Source: Tetraselmis striata (taxonomy: Eukaryota > Chlorophyta > Chlorodendrophyceae > Chlorodendrales > Chlorodendraceae). Taken from it: a DNA stretch of 64,000 nt. Under the pieces are notes generated by a model. It did no database searches, was not told the DNA's origin, and saw only the letters and a list, made by a program, of their open reading frames with translations. This document shows positions 25,001-35,468 of the stretch, piece by piece (position 1 is the stretch's first letter; each line of letters starts with the position of its first letter). A program made the translations under genes and the position numbers. The stretch is from NCBI GenBank assembly GCA_006384855.1, contig VCJN01000185.1, positions 52,716-116,715 of the forward strand, in the 5' to 3' direction.

Positions 25001-26690
25001 ACCTCCACATCGTGGACGCTGGTAACCCCTAAGACCCGTGCCCGGCTGGATGCGGCAGGGGGCTTAGCGGGCGGGGTGGTCGGCTGTGCCGGGTCCTTGG
25101 ATCCTGCGACGATGGGGAGCCCTACGGGGGGCTTTTCAAAATAATACTTGTAGACCGGGTAGCGCCTTATGGCGCCGCGGGGGCAGCAGCCTTGTATACG
25201 GGGCTGCTAAAAATAATTACAATACGACCTCGGCCTTGCGTCGGCCTCTCCAAGATCCGCTTGCGGGTAGGGAGGGGGGTCTGTACGACTCGGACGGGGG
25301 CAGCCTACTCGCGAAGGCTGTTCGAAATAAAATCGTGTTCTCGTACCTCGTACGACCCGCGACCGATCTGTTAAAGGTCTGGCGTACCCCCCATCCATTG
25401 AGTTCCACATGTGAATCACTCGAATCCCGGCCTAGTATAGCGGAGTGTTCGACGGCGCCCTACGGCCGAACCGTTCGGAACGCCCGACGTCGGCCCACAT
25501 ATCGGGCCAGTCGCCGCAATACGCACCCGCCGCATTGACACCACTTCTAACAACAAGCCCACCGTTGACGGAGCCTACCGTCGTATAACAGAAAATGCGA
25601 CATGATGCAAGCATCTTCGGCCTTCTTGACTCGCCGTATGTTCCCGCATAGCGCCTATTTTTCATCCGTCCCATGGGAACGGGCAAGGGCGCGCGGGAGC
25701 GCCAGGAGACATGGTCCCGGCACTTAAAGGCGGGGCGGGCGTTTGGGGCCGGAGAGGCCGGGCATGGCAGCGACTCGGGGACCCGGAGACAGGAGCCGGA
25801 GTGCCCTGAGGGAGTCGCAGCCATGCCGCGGGAGGAGTCAGCTGGCGGTAAGCTGGGTCTGGCCCTGGACGGGCGGCTACGGCGACGAGGCGTGCTGCGG
25901 AGGCGAGCGGCGCGCGGACGAGCTGGACCGACTTGCCGACCACGGAGCGACGACGCGCGGACGGGGGGCGGGGGGGGGGGGGGGGGGGGCGGGGGGGGGG
26001 CGGGGAGTGTACCTGCCTTTCCCCCTCCAGACCGCCTTGGGGATCTTACCGCAAGAGCTCAAGCGGGCGAGATGGAGGCAGCATCGGCGGACCGCGGCCG
26101 ATACAGGCGGACCGCCACAGCCGGCGTGGTGCTTGGGGCGATGAGCGCCGCGACTTGCGGGATATTATCAGCGATGGTGGCAGGTGGAGCCAAGACGCAC
26201 GACGACCGAAGATTGCGTGGTGCCGGTGTATTACCAGTGTACATGAAACCTTTTCGGAGGCGGGGCGAGAACTGCATTCGTAATTCTCGTATTGCCAAAT
26301 AGCGGTAGTCGCTCGTACTATCGACTACCCATAGTTATCCGAAAATAACACAGCTATTGATCACGTGATGGAAGGAGGCGGGGTTTGGAAACGAAAGAGG
26401 ATGGCCGGAAGCTTGAGATGTAATTACTCTTTATGTGTTCCCTACTACGGTTAGAGATGGCAAGCCCTAAGAGCAACTCAGTCTTGGCGGTGGAGAGCAA
26501 CAGACTAGCACGTTGTAATCATTTCAATTTCAATTTGCATGGCGTGGGTGTACCGCGACGGTTGGGCTTGGCAGATAGAAGCTTGCTCAGGCTGGCGTCC
26601 ACCTCCTCGTGTAGCTCCTCCGCCTTGCCGCGCATATGTAGGCATGCACATATATTTCCGGCATGCACATATATTCCCTGGCGATCCGAG
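25000..26690. other. Unidentified DNA lying between two halves of a reverse transcriptase
   Basis: Separates the RT palm fragment from the RT thumb fragment, so it is probably a nested insertion. A G tract with few interruptions lies at 25968-26003. At the 26.69-kb side the 15-mer GGCATGCACATATAT occurs twice in tandem (26642 and 26662). No terminal repeats or transposase could be recognised, and no gene is supported. Confidence 0.45.
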
Positions 26691-27480
26691 CGGCACGTTG
26701 AGGACCAGGGTGCCGTGGTGGCCACCCGGCTCGGTCCACTCGATGTCGACCATAGCCTCAAGATGCGCGGCCTCCATGTCCGCGATGTCCGCGTGCATCT
26801 TGTCAAAGCGCACCTCAAGTTCCACGGACGCCTTGATGGACGTGCGGAAGGCGTGAAGGGCCGGCCAAACGTGCTCATGGAGGCCCACCAAATATCCATC
26901 GTCGGCGTAGAAGGGCGCCACCCCGTGTGTGACCTCCAACGTACTGTCGCACTGTTGCACCTCGGGGTGAATCGCGACGCAGAAGGAAGTCGTGGCCAAC
27001 GGCGCACCATATTACACGCCGTCCTCCGACCGCAGAGGGGCCAAACGATCGTCCACGAGCAGAAACGAATCCATGGAGAGGGAAGCTAGGAGCGCAGGGA
27101 TGGCATGGTGTAGAGGAGAGCAATCGATGTGGCGTTCATTTGGATGATGGTGCGCCACGCTTCGTTATTGCAAGCGTTGCGAAGGTCGGTGTGGACGATA
27201 ACGACACGTGGGCCAAGTTTCTTGGCGACGAGGCGGACGCCGTGGATGAGCACATAGTCCTCGGCGGAAATGCCGACGGCGAGCTGAGACGGTGCAAGCA
27301 CCGACACATACGCCTCCTTCATGTTGTCCACCACATCCCGGTGAGCACCGCTCCGCCTCCCCGACTACCACATGATGCCGCACGTCCGGGGCCCCGCCCT
27401 CGCTTACCTTCTTGACAAAAGCCACAAGCCTAGCTGAGGCGAAGAGCCGGTTGAAGCACTCTGACAGGCGATCTTGGAGT
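26690..27480 (-). pseudogene. Reverse transcriptase fingers/palm fragment of a LINE
   Basis: Reading on the minus strand: an N-terminal fingers segment (LFASARLVAFVKK), then VGISAEDYVLIHGVRLV, then HTDLRNACNNEAWRTI (block with the first catalytic Asp), then VAPFYADDGYLVG (the YADD catalytic box) and TLVLNVPLGSPG. These are the ordered blocks of a non-LTR RT. At least two frame changes occur, so it is a pseudogene. The fragment ends abruptly after VPLGSPG, and the thumb reappears about 1.7 kb downstream on the same strand. Confidence 0.75.
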
Positions 27481-27485
27481 GCCGA

Positions 27486-27645
27486 CGGCGTTTCGGACAC
27501 CCTTGTCATACTTCTGGATTTTGTGGCGCTCTGCGGCCCCCAATGCAACCGTTGGATCCGAGCTTGAGACTCCGAGGATAGGGGCAATGGTGGTATCGAT
27601 AGCAACTGTGTTACCGCGGATACCACCATACCCGGATACAATAAG
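27486..27645 (-). mobile_element. Short fragment of the LINE RLE domain
   Basis: About 160 bp, closely similar to the copies at 21.9 kb (+) and 56.2-56.3 kb (-). It encodes GYGGIRGNTVAIDTTIAPIL and HKIQKYDKGV. It starts and stops abruptly. On the minus strand it lies 5' of the RT fragment, the reverse of the normal domain order, so it is a separate truncated or rearranged piece. Confidence 0.75.
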
Positions 27646-27649
27646 CACC

Positions 27650-29050
27650 ATTATATAAATAGAAGAAATCCTATAGTATAGTCGCTAGTACTACTGAAAT
27701 AAGTAGCATATAAGTAACACCCACCTCGCAGTTGCCGTAGTGGGCGTTTCCTTCCTATTATAGGTGATTTCCCGATCGACTTCAATCTGCAGCTAGCCCA
27801 TGTAAGGCGCAATATCGCAATTTGGCCATATTAAGGAAAATTCTCCCTTTTCCTGACCGAGTGTTGGAATGATGCCCCTTATTCTGAATGCGGATATGGA
27901 AACCTTAGTTATCTCTTGGACAGCCTACCACTGTTCGCACGATCTGATTTGGACACCGGACGGCTGATTAGCAGCCGGTCGTCCAAGGTGGGATGGTTGG
28001 GCATCGAGAGAAAAACGACTCAAAGGATATCTGGCCACACCCGCCATGTACTAGAAACTATTGATATCACGCATCTCTGCCCACCGGGTGTCCGATCCCA
28101 CCTCATCGGATACCATGCCTGAATGCGGCCTCAGCTAGCACCTCTAAAACTCTCTAAGCACGAGGCAAGGGGCTCAACGCGATTGTTTTCGGCCTCCCTT
28201 CTAAGGATGGCGGCGAAATGAGCGTCGCGGCGCGTCTACTCGGTGGGTGATTGGGGGAGCGTCCGCGATCGATCCCCGCGTGCGCGCGATGGATACTACT
28301 GCACTAAATACTATTAGGGGCGATACCGCGCGTGGTTGCAATCATTCCACAGCCGCAGAGACGGCGGCATCACGCAACAGCGGCAATATAAGCCGTAAGC
28401 AAGCCACAAAAGTTGATAAGGGGTCCAACTTCCTACTATATAGTCTGCGTGCATGCTTTACTACGGCAAGTGTGTGCGGTCGGTCGCAATAATAGCGCGC
28501 GCGCGCGCGGGGGGGGGGGGGGGGGGGGGGTAGACGCGTGTTCCGCCCTCCGCAGCCACCGGCATCGTCCCTCTTCCGCCAGCTTCCACCCAGTCAAGGC
28601 ACCCGCCATAGCTTAACCAAGCATTTAACAATTCCCCAGGGGACGGTCCCCATGGTTTACACATCTTCTAGGACAAGTTGTTGGCCATAGTCAAGTCGTA
28701 TGTGGGAACCCCAGTGGCTAGACGCGCTAATAATGTAGCGCTTCCGGCGCATCTGCGACCTACCCATGCATTGGCACGACCACGCTCGCGCGGACGGGAT
28801 ACTCGACACGTGGCCAGCTCACCCTAGCAAGCCCTAGAACTGGGTTGTATGCTGCGCCACACAGCTTAGGAAACAATCAACTTTTCGCGAAATTCTGACA
28901 GGAAAGGTAGGTTTCAAGAATAAAGAGTGGGGGCGCAGGCACCTTGCCGAAAAGTTGCTTTGGCATAATTACAAGTCTTTTAGAGAGGTCAGAGGGCCTA
29001 AGAGACAGACCCGTGAAGTTGAACAAAGTCAGGACATGGTGGCTGTGGCT
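27650..29050. other. Intergenic/repeat region without a supported gene
   Basis: Mixed-composition DNA with short open frames that match no family I recognise. It contains a CGCGCG run plus a G tract at 28498-28530. Nothing in it supports a gene. Confidence 0.5.
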
Positions 29051-29054
29051 GTGG

Positions 29055-29365
29055 CGGTGCGACCCCATGGTGGTTGCGCCGCGACAAAGAAAATTGGGGA
29101 CAGACAAGCCCCCTATATAGTGCTTTTTAGCACACGACGAAGCAGCATCCGCGGCAGCGCCTCTCGGGATGGCTGCGTCGGGAGCCGCACGTGGAGGTGC
29201 CGTACGGGAGTACGATGTTGATGCAACTCATCGAGGCGCTGCGGGTCTATGCAGCCCCCTCGGGCGGTAGGGCATACTCTATCGCACCGGACATATCACC
29301 GTGTTTGTGCCGTACCGCGCCTACCAAGTAGATGAGGAGGGAAAAAAACCCCCAGCACCTACTGG
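29055..29365 (+). repeat. Left copy of a 0.3-kb direct repeat flanking a minisatellite
   Basis: Starts at TGCGACCCCATGGTGG and is about 85-90% similar by eye to 31376-31690 in the same orientation. Shared blocks include GGAGGTGCCGTACGGGAGT and CACCGGACATATCACCGTGT. The plus-strand frame after GACCCCATGG shows remnants of a common peptide (RPHGGCAATKK) that then shifts frame. The two copies enclose about 2 kb with the 66-bp array. They do not have TG...CA ends, so a simple LTR pair is not supported. Confidence 0.75.
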
Positions 29366-29609
29366 TAGTAAACATTTCAAGGCATGATGGGGGCGCATGC
29401 ACATTGCCAACATGTCTCGGGCGCCGTTTGCAAGGCGGCGGCTGGGTGGGACAACAATGACCGCCCACGACAAAAACGGCTGTCTACCGTCGCACGGCGG
29501 GGCGTGCGAAGGGTGGGCGGGGGGGGGGGGGGGGGGTGGGGTGGGGGGCGGGGGGGGGGGGGGGGGGGGAAGCAGACGATGTATGTAGTAGTTTGTAGCC
29601 AGCTCCATG

Positions 29610-31000
29610 CAGCGACGGCTTGGTGATGGCGTCGACCTGCTGAGTGTCCAGGGGGCTGCAAAAGCAGCATGGGCACGATGTGCGGCGGCGGATCGTTGGC
29701 GCCGACCAACTGCGTGCCCATGCCGTGACAGTCGTTGGGGCGCGGGATGCGGTGGCGGAACGATGGGGCCGGCCAACCGCGTGTCCGATCTACGGAGGCG
29801 ACCAGGGAAAATGGTGAATGGACGTCCCTCCGTACGACTTGCTATGTGTCTGGGCTGCGGAAGTGACCATGGCACAGGGTACAGTGACGGCCCGTTTGCG
29901 CCGACCTTCTGCGTGCGCATGCCGCGGAAGCGAACGAGGCGCATGGTGCAGTGGCGGCCCGTTGGCGTGGGCATGTCGTGGAGGCGACCGAGGCATATGG
30001 TACAGGGACGCATGACGGCGCCGATCAGCTGCGTGCCTAGGCCGCGGATGCGACCTCGGCACATGGTGCAGTGATGGTCTGTTGGCGGCGCCGACAAGCT
30101 GCGTGCCTGGGCCGGGGAGACGACCAGGGCATACGGTGCAGTGACGGCCCGTTGACGCCGACCAGCTGCGCGCGCGGGCCGCGGAAGCGACCGAGGCGCA
30201 TGGTGCAGTGGCGGCCTGCTGGCGCCGACCAACTGCGTGCGCGGGTCGCGGAAGCCACCATGGCACATGGCGGTGCAGTGACGCTGCACAAGCGACCGAG
30301 GCGCAGAATGCAGTGGCGGCCCGTTATTTGGCGCCGATCAACTGTGTGCCCGGGTCGCGGAAGCGACCATGGCACATGGCGCAGTGGCGGCATGATGGCG
30401 CCGGCCAACTGCGTACCCGAGACTGCGACAGCAACCGAGGCACAGCGTGCAGCGGCGGCCCGTGGGCGCCGATCAGCTCCGTGCCTGGGCCGCGGAGGCG
30501 ACGACCGGGAGACATGATGCAATGGCGGCCCGGTGGCGCCGACCAGCTGTATGCGCCGGCCGCGGAAGCGGCTGGGGTACATGGTGCAGTGACGGCCCGC
30601 TGGCACCGACCAACTGCGTGCGCGGCCGCGGAGGCGATCGGGGAGCGCAATGCATGGCTTGACGGCACCGACCATCTGCGTGACCGGGCCGCGGAAAAGA
30701 CCGCGGCATCTGGTGCAGCGACGGCCAATTGGTGCCGACCAACTGTATGTGTGTGCATGCCGCGGAAGCGACCGGGGCACATGGTGCAGTGACGCCGGGT
30801 ATGGCGGCGACCAACTGCGTGTTCGGAGCTTCGAAGGCTGTTGAAACACGACGTGCAGCGGCGGCCCGTCGGCGCCGGCCAGCTGCGTGCTTAGGCCGCG
30901 GAGGCAACCGGGAGGCACATGGCGCGGGGACGGCTTGATGGCGCCGATCAGCGCGGGTGCCCGGGGGAGGAGTACAGTACGGCATGTTGGCGCCGACCAG
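29610..31000. repeat. About 66-bp GC-rich minisatellite, roughly 20 diverged units
   Basis: Units contain a GGCGCCGACCAACTGCGTGC block, then GGCCGCGGAAGCGACCGAGG, then GCACATGGTGCAGTGGCGGC. Spacing of the GCGCCGAC block is about 66-69 bp. Because 66 is a multiple of three, both strands stay open for hundreds of codons; on the minus strand the unit is a 22-residue repeat with a GRHCTM..GRFRG core. Length changes between units shift the frame, so a real repeat protein is possible but not supported by any flanking gene structure. Confidence 0.8.
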
Positions 31001-31375
31001 ATCTGTTCTTGGGGCTGCGAGGGGCAGCCTGATTGTGGCGCGGAGGAGCGCGTTGAAGCCGCAGGTCCCACCGGCTCAGTAATCGTTCCTGCCCGGGAAT
31101 GGCGGTCTTCTTTATTGGCGAGCCAAAGGCCAACGGCATGGGAGGCTCTTGTGTCGCGAAGCGTGAAGAGCGTCCCCCCCAAATCAGTCGAACAGTTGTC
31201 CGTTTAGGACACTGGTTGTCGGCGCGAAGAGCCGGCGCACGCACGGTGCCTTCTATAGACGAGCGTCGACCACCTCCCGGCCAGCGAGACATGTCCTCGA
31301 GCTGGGCACGGGGCATCACTTCTAAGCGACTTGTAAAACCAAAGACCTTGCATATCACGAAGACACGAGCTCTGT

Positions 31376-31690
31376 CGCAGTGCGACCCCATGGTGGCTGC
31401 GCCGCGACAAAGAAAGGTGGGACAGACAAGCTCACCCCCTTGTGCTTTTTAGCACACGAAGAAGCAACATCCGGGGCAGCGCCACCCGGGATGGCTGCGT
31501 TGGGAACCGCACTGCATGGAGGTGCCGTACGGGAGTTCGATGTTGATGCGGCTCCTCGAGGCGCTTCGGGTCTATGCCGCCCCCTCGGACGGCAGGGCAT
31601 ACTCCATAGCACCGGACATATCACCGTGTTTGTGCCGTATTAAGCGACGAGGGAAAGAAAACCCCGACTACTGGTACTACTGGTAGTACA
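31376..31690 (+). repeat. Right copy of the 0.3-kb direct repeat
   Basis: Second copy of the repeat at 29055-29365, same orientation, separated from it by about 2 kb holding the minisatellite. Its frame stays open to a TAA at about 31640 (peptide ending TGHITVFVPY), whereas the left copy is frameshifted, so this copy is the less decayed. Confidence 0.75.
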
Positions 31691-31696
31691 AGTGAC

Positions 31697-31890
31697 ACTA
31701 CCCCTATAGTGAACACCCCTATAGTGAATATACCCCGATAATAAACGGGGGGGGGGGGGGGGGGGGTCGGGGGGGGGGGGGGGGGGGGGAGACGGAACGC
31801 TTAACACCGTGTAAGCTATCCCTATAGTGAACAGTTGCTATAGTGAACCTACCCCTATAGTCAACGGGGGGGGGGGGGGGGGGGGGGGGA
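31697..31890. repeat. CCCCTATAGTGAAC repeats and G tracts, left of the recombinase
   Basis: At least five copies or variants of CCCTATAGTGAAC lie between 31700 and 31870 (31700, 31716, 31820, 31836, 31850), with long G tracts at 31747-31790 and 31866-31889. The same motif and G-tract arrangement recurs at 34105-34225, on the other side of the tyrosine recombinase gene. Confidence 0.75.
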
Positions 31891-32435
31891 CGTGGCGGTG
31901 GACGCGGGCGTGGCCGCGAAGGTGAGCTCGAGTGACGGTGTGGGGCGCCTTTCGTCGGAGCTGCTGGAGCTTTGCGAGGCCACCTTTCGGTGACCGCCGC
32001 AAAGCGCATCCTTGCAGCTCAACGGCGGGATGAGCGCCCTGTGTCAGGACCTCACCCCCACACCTTACAGACTTCATTTAGACCTTCCTCGGTGCGGCGC
32101 TTCTTGCAGCTACAGCCGAGTGCGGCTCAACCATCCGCACACCTGCACATGGCGGCTCAACCAACCGCCTCCCGTACCATTCCATCACTGCGTCCGTCGG
32201 TTGTTACATTGCGTGTTACAACTGGTTCGCAACGACCAAGCTTCGCGCGTGTAAGTTACGCGCGTGACAGGCGCTACGAGCGCGAAGGGCGCGCGGGGCG
32301 GCCCTCCTACCCGAACCTAGCCCCGCAACCCGTACGGGTGCTACTGCAAACCCGTCCAGCAACTACCGGCCAACGGCCGGGAACCTAACCGCTGCTGCCG
32401 AGTACTTTGCGAACATTAGTCGCACCTCTGGAACC

Positions 32436-33611
32436 GTGTCGGTAAAACGACGCACTTACGTAATTGACGAGCCCGAAGTTGTCGCTCCATGGGCTGCTTC
32501 ACTGCAATCTCGACTGCATGATGCTTTCGGCTCAGGCGAGCTAGGACAACGGACACTCGACCTGCTCTCCAGCTCCCTCACCGCTCAGACACTCATCAAG
32601 AGCTATGCCGGCAGACTGTCTCAGTTCGCGGAGTTCTGCCACGACTCCGAGAACATCAGCCCGCTGGAGGCGACCACTGCTACTGTCGTTCGGTACGTTG
32701 CGTGGATTGGTGAGCGAGGGCACATTGGAGCTAGTAAGCCACTGCAACCCTACATGTCTGCAATCAACACGTTCTTCGAGCTGCACAACCTCGACCCAAT
32801 CGCCAAGGACAGCCTACACCTCACTTCCGTCGGCAAGGCGTGGGCTGATGCTGCGGCAGCGCCGTGTGGAAGCCGCCCCGCCCTTTGCGAGTTCCTCTGC
32901 CTGCTGATGTAGCTTACCGCTTCGTCACAAAGGCCGAGCTGATTGTGTCTGCTCCCACCTTAGAGTACCAACGCGACTTCCGAGCCCTCGTGGCCTCGGT
33001 TGTCAACTTCATGTTTTTTGCCAGAGGACTTACTGGCGTCTCCTGCCGAGTGCGGGATGTGCATGTCGACGATTACAACATTACCCTGCAGGTGTACCGC
33101 GAGAAAGGCCGCGCTGGCCGACGGGGACCCGACGACCTGCGCGTACTTCTCCTTCCGGTGTCAGAGCACCCCCGAGTTGCACGTCTCCTGCACCACTTCA
33201 TCGACAACGTACAGTCTGTCCCCATGGTTTCTATTGCCTTGGCTGAAACAAACTTCTGGGCGGTCACCCCGAGAGAGCAGTCAAAACCTTGGACTGCCGC
33301 TACAGTGTCGGACTGGCTGTCTACAGCCGTCCGTCTTGTTGGTGCTGCCCCTCCCGCCGGCACTTCCTGGACCTCACACAGCCTTCGCAAAGCGAGCAGC
33401 GTCTGCGGCAAACGCCATCGGTGTACCATTGTCCCACGTTCGCTACCAAGGCGGCTGGGCCACTAACTCCGACGTCGTTATGGACTACATCGACCCCAAC
33501 GTTCTTCCTTCACCTGGCGCATGGTTCTTCTTTGGCCACATCGCCCCCCTCCGCCACTTCCAAGTCCAACAGGACTCCGCAGCGGTGGCCTTCCCGCTAC
33601 CTCCTTCATGA
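32436..33611 (+). pseudogene. Tyrosine recombinase (DIRS/Crypton-like), two frameshifts
   Basis: Integrase-type tyrosine recombinase of a eukaryotic YR element. The N-terminal part (32436-about 32850) is a SAM-like DNA-binding region (TLIKSYAGRLSQFAEFCHDS, then YVAWIGERGHIGAS). After a frame change the core begins (VPLPADVAYRF, then VVNFMFFARGLTGVSCR). It continues to the HSLRK box with the catalytic Arg (near 33380). A second frame change leads to HVRYQGGWATNSDVV and the nucleophile Tyr in MDYIDP (near 33490). All catalytic blocks are present but split over two frames, so the copy is inactive unless these are sequencing errors. The start is uncertain: no ATG near 32436, and the frame is open a little further upstream. 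No reverse transcriptase is nearby, which favours a Crypton-like or solo-YR element over a complete DIRS. Confidence 0.8.
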
Positions 33612-33671
33612 CCTTGGCGCTACCCCTTCTCCGTCAATCCACCGCTCTCTCCGTTCGCTCATGACTGGCAA

Positions 33672-34012
33672 AACCAGACTCAACTTGAAATGATCTAAAC
33701 TAGTTTATGGGGTTTCCTCCCTTGACCTAACCGCTTTTCAGCTACAAGTACTGCTCGGTGCTTGGTACGGGAACTAGGCACCTGTCGTTGCGCCCTTTTT
33801 TAGGAGCAACACGAGTAGAAATAAAAGCAGCCATAACCGCTGAGCATGCCATCTTCCAGTTTTCGATGCGTTCCACGCAACGCCCACCTTGACTCCGTTT
33901 TCCCTCCACGCTTTCGCTAAACCATCCTGCCAATTTCGGCCCTTGACCGTGTAAAACAGCATGCGCGACTTTTTTTATGTAACAACCCGACTCAACTTGA
34001 AATGATGTAACA
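33672..34012 (+). repeat. Pair of direct repeats downstream of the recombinase
   Basis: The 18-mer GACTCAACTTGAAATGAT followed by .TAA occurs at about 33676 and 33987, about 311 bp apart, in the same orientation. Both copies lie just after the recombinase reading frame and may be part of the element's terminal structure. The space between has no supported gene. Confidence 0.7.
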
Positions 34013-34089
34013 CAAGTCAAAAAGGGTTTCCAGGTGTTTTAAGGACAGTCGCTCGCCCCACCACAAGGTTTTCCGTCTGTCACTACCTT

Positions 34090-34193
34090 CACAGTGAAAA
34101 TCCTACCCCTATAGTGAACATTTCACTGTAGAGGTAGGTAACCGGAAGGCTACAGTGAATACCCCGATAGTGAACCTACCCCTATAGTGAACA

Positions 34194-34225
<32 letters not shown>

Positions 34226-34228
34226 TAC
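34090..34228. repeat. CCCCTATAGTGAAC repeats and G tract, right of the recombinase
   Basis: CCTACCCCTATAGTGAAC occurs at about 34105 and 34177, with variants ACAGTGAAT and CCCGATAGTGAAC between them, followed by a G tract at 34195-34224. It mirrors the left array at 31.7-31.9 kb in direct orientation. A reversed copy (ATAGGGGTAGTGTCACTGT) lies at 34718, after the LINE insertion. Confidence 0.75.
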
Positions 34229-34248
34229 TCACAATAGGGGTGATTAAA

Positions 34249-34717
34249 TTACATCAGGGCCTTCACAAATGCGCACTACAAAAAGAACTAACAACAACTA
34301 TGAAAGGTTGCCAGCAAAAGAGAGACATAAGCCTGAAACCAAGGTCGAGCAGGAGGCCAGGGAGCCAAGAACCAAGGAGGAGCCAAGGGAACCACGAAGT
34401 CGTTTAGCTGCCAGGAACCAACGGGACCACCGCCCCGGTGTAGGCCATAAGCCGCGGCGAGGACGCTTGCAACCAATGACCCGGGTCATAGCAACACATG
34501 CCGACGAGCGACGCGACGAAGGCGCAGGAGTACCATCACGTGGCTGCCGCACGGGCGGCCGCGACCCCGCCGTCAAGAACGTTGTCTGCATGTGCCATGC
34601 ATGTTAGTTAATGAGCAAGGAGAAACGGCGGCGCCATGCTGACAAGAGTTGGCCGAGTTTTTGGCCAGTATGTGTGTGTGGCTAGCTTTCGCGAGCTCCA
34701 CCAAGAAAGTCTTCACC
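34249..34717 (-). mobile_element. 5'-truncated LINE copy (3' tail plus end of ORF)
   Basis: Same family as the elements at 21.4-23.0 kb and 55.7-56.6 kb. It begins at TTACATCA (the 3' end of the element, minus strand), runs through the conserved tail (GCACTAC...GGTTGCCAGCAAAAG) and ends within the last coding codons (VELAKASH) at 34717. It is set inside the CTATAGTGAAC repeats: a CCTATAGTGAAC array lies on one side and an inverted ATAGGGGTAG on the other. Confidence 0.85.
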
Positions 34718-35468
34718 ATAGGGGTAGTGTCACTGTAAACAAAATATGGCCAAACGCTTCTGTGGCCAGGTGGGTGACAATTCTCCTTATAAATATGAAT
34801 AACCCAAAATATGCTGGAACACGGGTAAGGATTAGTAATAGTCATTTTCCGCCCCCAGGACAGGTAAAGCCATCTCTCAAGTACGGTAGTTTTTATCAAG
34901 CCAATCGTCGTAGTGGGTATTCTGTACACCCTGTAGTTTATACAGAAATAACGATATCGCCCCACCGCGAAACAGCGCGAAGCAAGCACTGCCGCGACTG
35001 TTCGCGCGGAGCGACGGATCGCAGGACACAGACAGCAGGGGGCGACCACACTTGACTACGGCTACAACTTTCAGAAGCATTCCAGCAGCGGGCCGCGGGC
35101 TGTGGACGACCAGCTGAAATTCTCCTCGCACTTCTGGGAGTGCTTCGGTCCCTCCCTTTAGTGCTACAGCAGTCCATCCAGCGCAGGCTGTGTTCAGTCT
35201 TGCAAGTGCCTGTATACCCACACACAAAAACACACTCGGAGCCGCGCCGCCGACGACCGGCTGCAGCTGGCGCGTCACCGGGCGCAGCGCCGGTCGGTTC
35301 GCAGCGACATTCGCCATACCTCTGTGCCGCGGCCGAAGTGCGTGCCAGGGACGGGGTGGCGTGCAGTGTAAAGGACTGACGTGTTTCGCTCGGGCAGCAG
35401 CTACCGCGCAGTACCTTTCGGTGAAGCAAAACATAGGCAGCGGCGCTCTCAAGACGCGCCGGTTCACG

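Noticed and set aside
29610-31000. CRISPR-like array
   Set aside because: Units are contiguous diverged repeats without unique spacers, in a eukaryotic context. This is a minisatellite.
29321-31182. Repeat protein genes of 322 and 381 codons on the minus strand
   Set aside because: The frame is open on both strands because the unit is 66 bp and GC-rich. There is no promoter, intron pattern or flanking domain to support translation.
29055-31690. The two 0.3-kb direct repeats as LTRs of a retrotransposon
   Set aside because: No TG...CA ends, primer binding site, polypurine tract or pol sequence is visible between them.
31697-31890. Repeats near the recombinase as a CRISPR array or replication origin
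   Set aside because: The motif copies are irregularly spaced and variable, and lie beside G tracts. Nothing else suggests an origin.
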